A DNA stretch of 6,313 nt from OLB16 sp964481775 (lineage in GTDB: Bacteria > Hinthialibacterota > Hinthialibacteria > OLB16), in NCBI GenBank assembly GCA_964481775.1, contig CAYZUX010000297.1, forward strand, positions 1-6,313, read 5' to 3'. The notes under the pieces are model-generated. The model did no database searches. It saw nothing but the letters and a program-made list of their open reading frames with translations, and was not told the origin of the DNA. Position numbers and translations under genes: made by a program. This document shows, in pieces, positions 6,001 to 6,313 of this stretch. Position 1 is the stretch's first letter; each line of letters opens with the position of its first letter.

Positions 6001-6313
6001 AGCGACAAGGACTGGGATGTCATCCGCTCGCAGGTGAATCTAACCTTCACTCCCCAGTTTGAGCTGGCAAATGGAGACTATGCCGCTTGGGATGATCTGT
6101 GGGTATTTCTGAATGGACGCAGCATGGCGAATTATGACAACTACCTCGAGGCCACTCGGCGGGTCGATGTGGTCAATTTCGTTGACTATCTCCTGGTGAA
6201 CCTGTGGAGCGTGAACCAGGATTGGCCCTGGAACAACTGGATTACCGCCCGTGAAAGGTCTGATTCAGGCAAGTTCCGGTTTTATCTCTGGGATGCCGAT
6301 ATCGCTTTTATCA
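3025..6313 (+). CDS. Secreted multidomain CotH-kinase / lamin-tail-domain protein (3' end outside window)
   Basis: Open from ATG 3025 to the right edge (1096 codons seen, no stop). AAAGGAAG lies 4 bases upstream of the ATG. Residues 1-33 are a signal peptide: basic residues K2 and R13, hydrophobic core 14-29, likely cut after STPA (33). Order of parts: VVINEIMANP (35-44), the first strand of a lamin-tail domain; two galactose-binding-like beta-sandwich modules (about 50-209 and 215-394), each with an FDDxxW motif (69-74, 254-259) and a YLNG strand; the stub of a third (399-418); the rest of the lamin-tail domain (425-550, with FSDWIELYNNG at 427-437); a chitobiase/hexosaminidase C-terminal-like repeat (563-637, with IRYTTNGSEPT at 589-599); an unassigned beta-sandwich-like insert (about 680-783); then a CotH-type kinase domain from about 795. 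Kinase hallmarks are ERPVSVEF (848-855), FRFYFRGDYG (898-907), INGEFKNYYSVTDRVD (968-983), VNQDWPWNNW (1063-1072) and FYLWDADIAF (1086-1095). Asp1066 and Asn1071 have the D-x4-N spacing of a kinase catalytic loop, and Asp1090 or Asp1092 is the likely metal ligand. B. subtilis CotH phosphorylates spore-coat proteins; the substrate here is unknown. Confidence 0.95.
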   Translation, partial: MKITSQPILGATRLFMAPLLGFLIITVPVSTPAGVVINEIMANPTDRGLDWSRGYPVYGSGVPWTSPDFDDSSWPQGAGPLGFGYTGLGTTLNLQSITPSLYLRKTFAVSSSDAIRPDPVQILVDFDDGVVVYLNGQEVARKSMGGVHGYVYHDQPAYNQHNAGSQVIFYPGAASSVLKAGTNVLAVQVHNVNVGDGDLKISVGMQIAGTPFSTLFTKTETFRYFPGLTEPSGGLSEPQEIPTDWRLRWIRLGFDDTGWPKGPGGFGYADGDDATVLNLSGKASTVYIRRVFEVTPDILASSGPLQLVADYDDGFIAYLNGKVVARRNAGTTETFFAYNATATGDHEAGTPATINLGLPSSFLVEGENVLAVQAFNNSPNGSDLSIIVDLKIGGTTNQMLVRHGDIWRYCNGLREPAGEQAPLDDEFSDWIELYNNGTESVSLAGWSLTDDEDQPGQWDFPDVSIPAGGFLVVLATGNQNVPAGNHYLHANFELSSEGEYIGLYNNGHPRQVVDRIYPGYPPQDQVHSYGRSGSEGKFCYLEFATPGAPNIAGATFAGILPKPVLSAPHGIYPASFELTMTCSTAGALIRYTTNGSEPTGTIGADYEKPLPITHNAVIRARCFKEGYIPSEIVTQSYLMNLIDGQDTEIANRDFIVMIGYTGEAPTTLIGPMTSPYPTQMVAGTALGQTFVAPKPFTRIGSSNPTWYTTNANFKLTLYDGIGGNAIASRVITNAVDNATNYLTFPEQPAGSYYLEMSDLTGGGQVGWWGEPADIYPYGEPHIRYIPTTDGYAALKSIPAISIVGDSGGSIYKPHGVLAIVGGSYSSGKWMPTTIDDYNHVIVHGRCYERPVSVEFIPPDGQPGFQANCGIRPGRSDVWRPGLQLTEGVWLGVGNKFTFRFYFRGDYGLDELDYPLFPDTSVDQYKILAIRSGNDTDYNNPFVKESFLFRTLAACGQVSPHCRNINLFINGEFKNYYSVTDRVDVPFLQQHYKSDKDWDVIRSQVNLTFTPQFELANGDYAAWDDLWVFLNGRSMANYDNYLEATRRVDVVNFVDYLLVNLWSVNQDWPWNNWITARERSDSGKFRFYLWDADIAFI
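3172..3651 (+). repeat. Galactose-binding-like module, copy 1 (within the CotH gene)
   Basis: Residues about 50-209. The shared pattern with copy 2 is: a short leader, a FDDSSWPQGAGPLGFGY motif (69-85), a LYLRKTF strand, a DFDDGVVVYLNGQEVAR strand pair, and a closing NVLAVQVHN strand (183-191) followed by DLKISVGMQIAG. Modules of this form in Verrucomicrobiota proteins are beta-sandwiches similar to carbohydrate-binding domains; binding here is inferred. Boundaries are approximate. Confidence 0.7.
3667..4206 (+). repeat. Galactose-binding-like module, copy 2 (within the CotH gene)
   Basis: Residues about 215-394, a diverged protein-level repeat of copy 1: leader TFRYFPGLTEPSG (221-233), GFDDTGWPKGPGGFGY (253-268), VYIRRVF, DYDDGFIAYLNGKVVAR and NVLAVQAFN (368-376), then DLSIIVDLKIGG. 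The DNA sequences have diverged well beyond a recent duplication, so this is an old domain repeat and not an assembly artefact. Confidence 0.7.

Overview
The window looks like a stretch of a free-living bacterial chromosome, most likely from the Verrucomicrobiota (or a relative in the Planctomycetota-Verrucomicrobiota-Chlamydiota group). This rests on protein style, not on a marker gene. Very long secreted proteins that combine lamin-tail, galactose-binding-like, chitobiase-C-terminal-like and CotH-kinase domains are typical of those phyla. So are secreted proteins that join 'regulator propeller' repeats to an alpha/alpha-barrel-like domain. Shine-Dalgarno-like motifs precede all three main starts. 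I see no RNA genes, CRISPR array, complete mobile element or phage gene.

Layout, left to right. (1) 1-295, minus strand: the N-terminal 98 residues of an unrecognised protein with a signal peptide; it runs off the left edge. (2) 296-862: a gap of about 570 bases with no convincing intact gene. It holds an inverted repeat, a pair of short direct repeats, a start-less open frame that may be a gene remnant (563-784), and a 19-codon frame whose ATG overlaps the stop of the next gene. (3) 863-2908, minus strand: a complete 681-residue protein with about four propeller repeats followed by a large mostly helical domain. It belongs to a recognisable but, to my knowledge, functionally uncharacterised type. 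(4) 2909-3024: a 116-base divergent intergenic region with a perfect 12-base palindrome that resembles a LacI/GalR-type operator. (5) 3025 to the right edge, plus strand: at least 1096 residues of a secreted multidomain CotH-kinase protein. It has no stop codon inside the window.

The two large genes are divergently transcribed from one short shared region, so co-regulation is plausible. Both look exported and both carry modules that, in related proteins, bind or act on carbohydrates or surface polymers. A role in extracellular polysaccharide handling or surface modification is therefore a reasonable guess, but no substrate can be read from the sequence. The most unusual point is the architecture of the CotH protein. 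Its first lamin-tail domain appears to be split by two tandem galactose-binding-like modules plus the stub of a third, and another beta-sandwich-like domain sits between the chitobiase-like repeat and the kinase.
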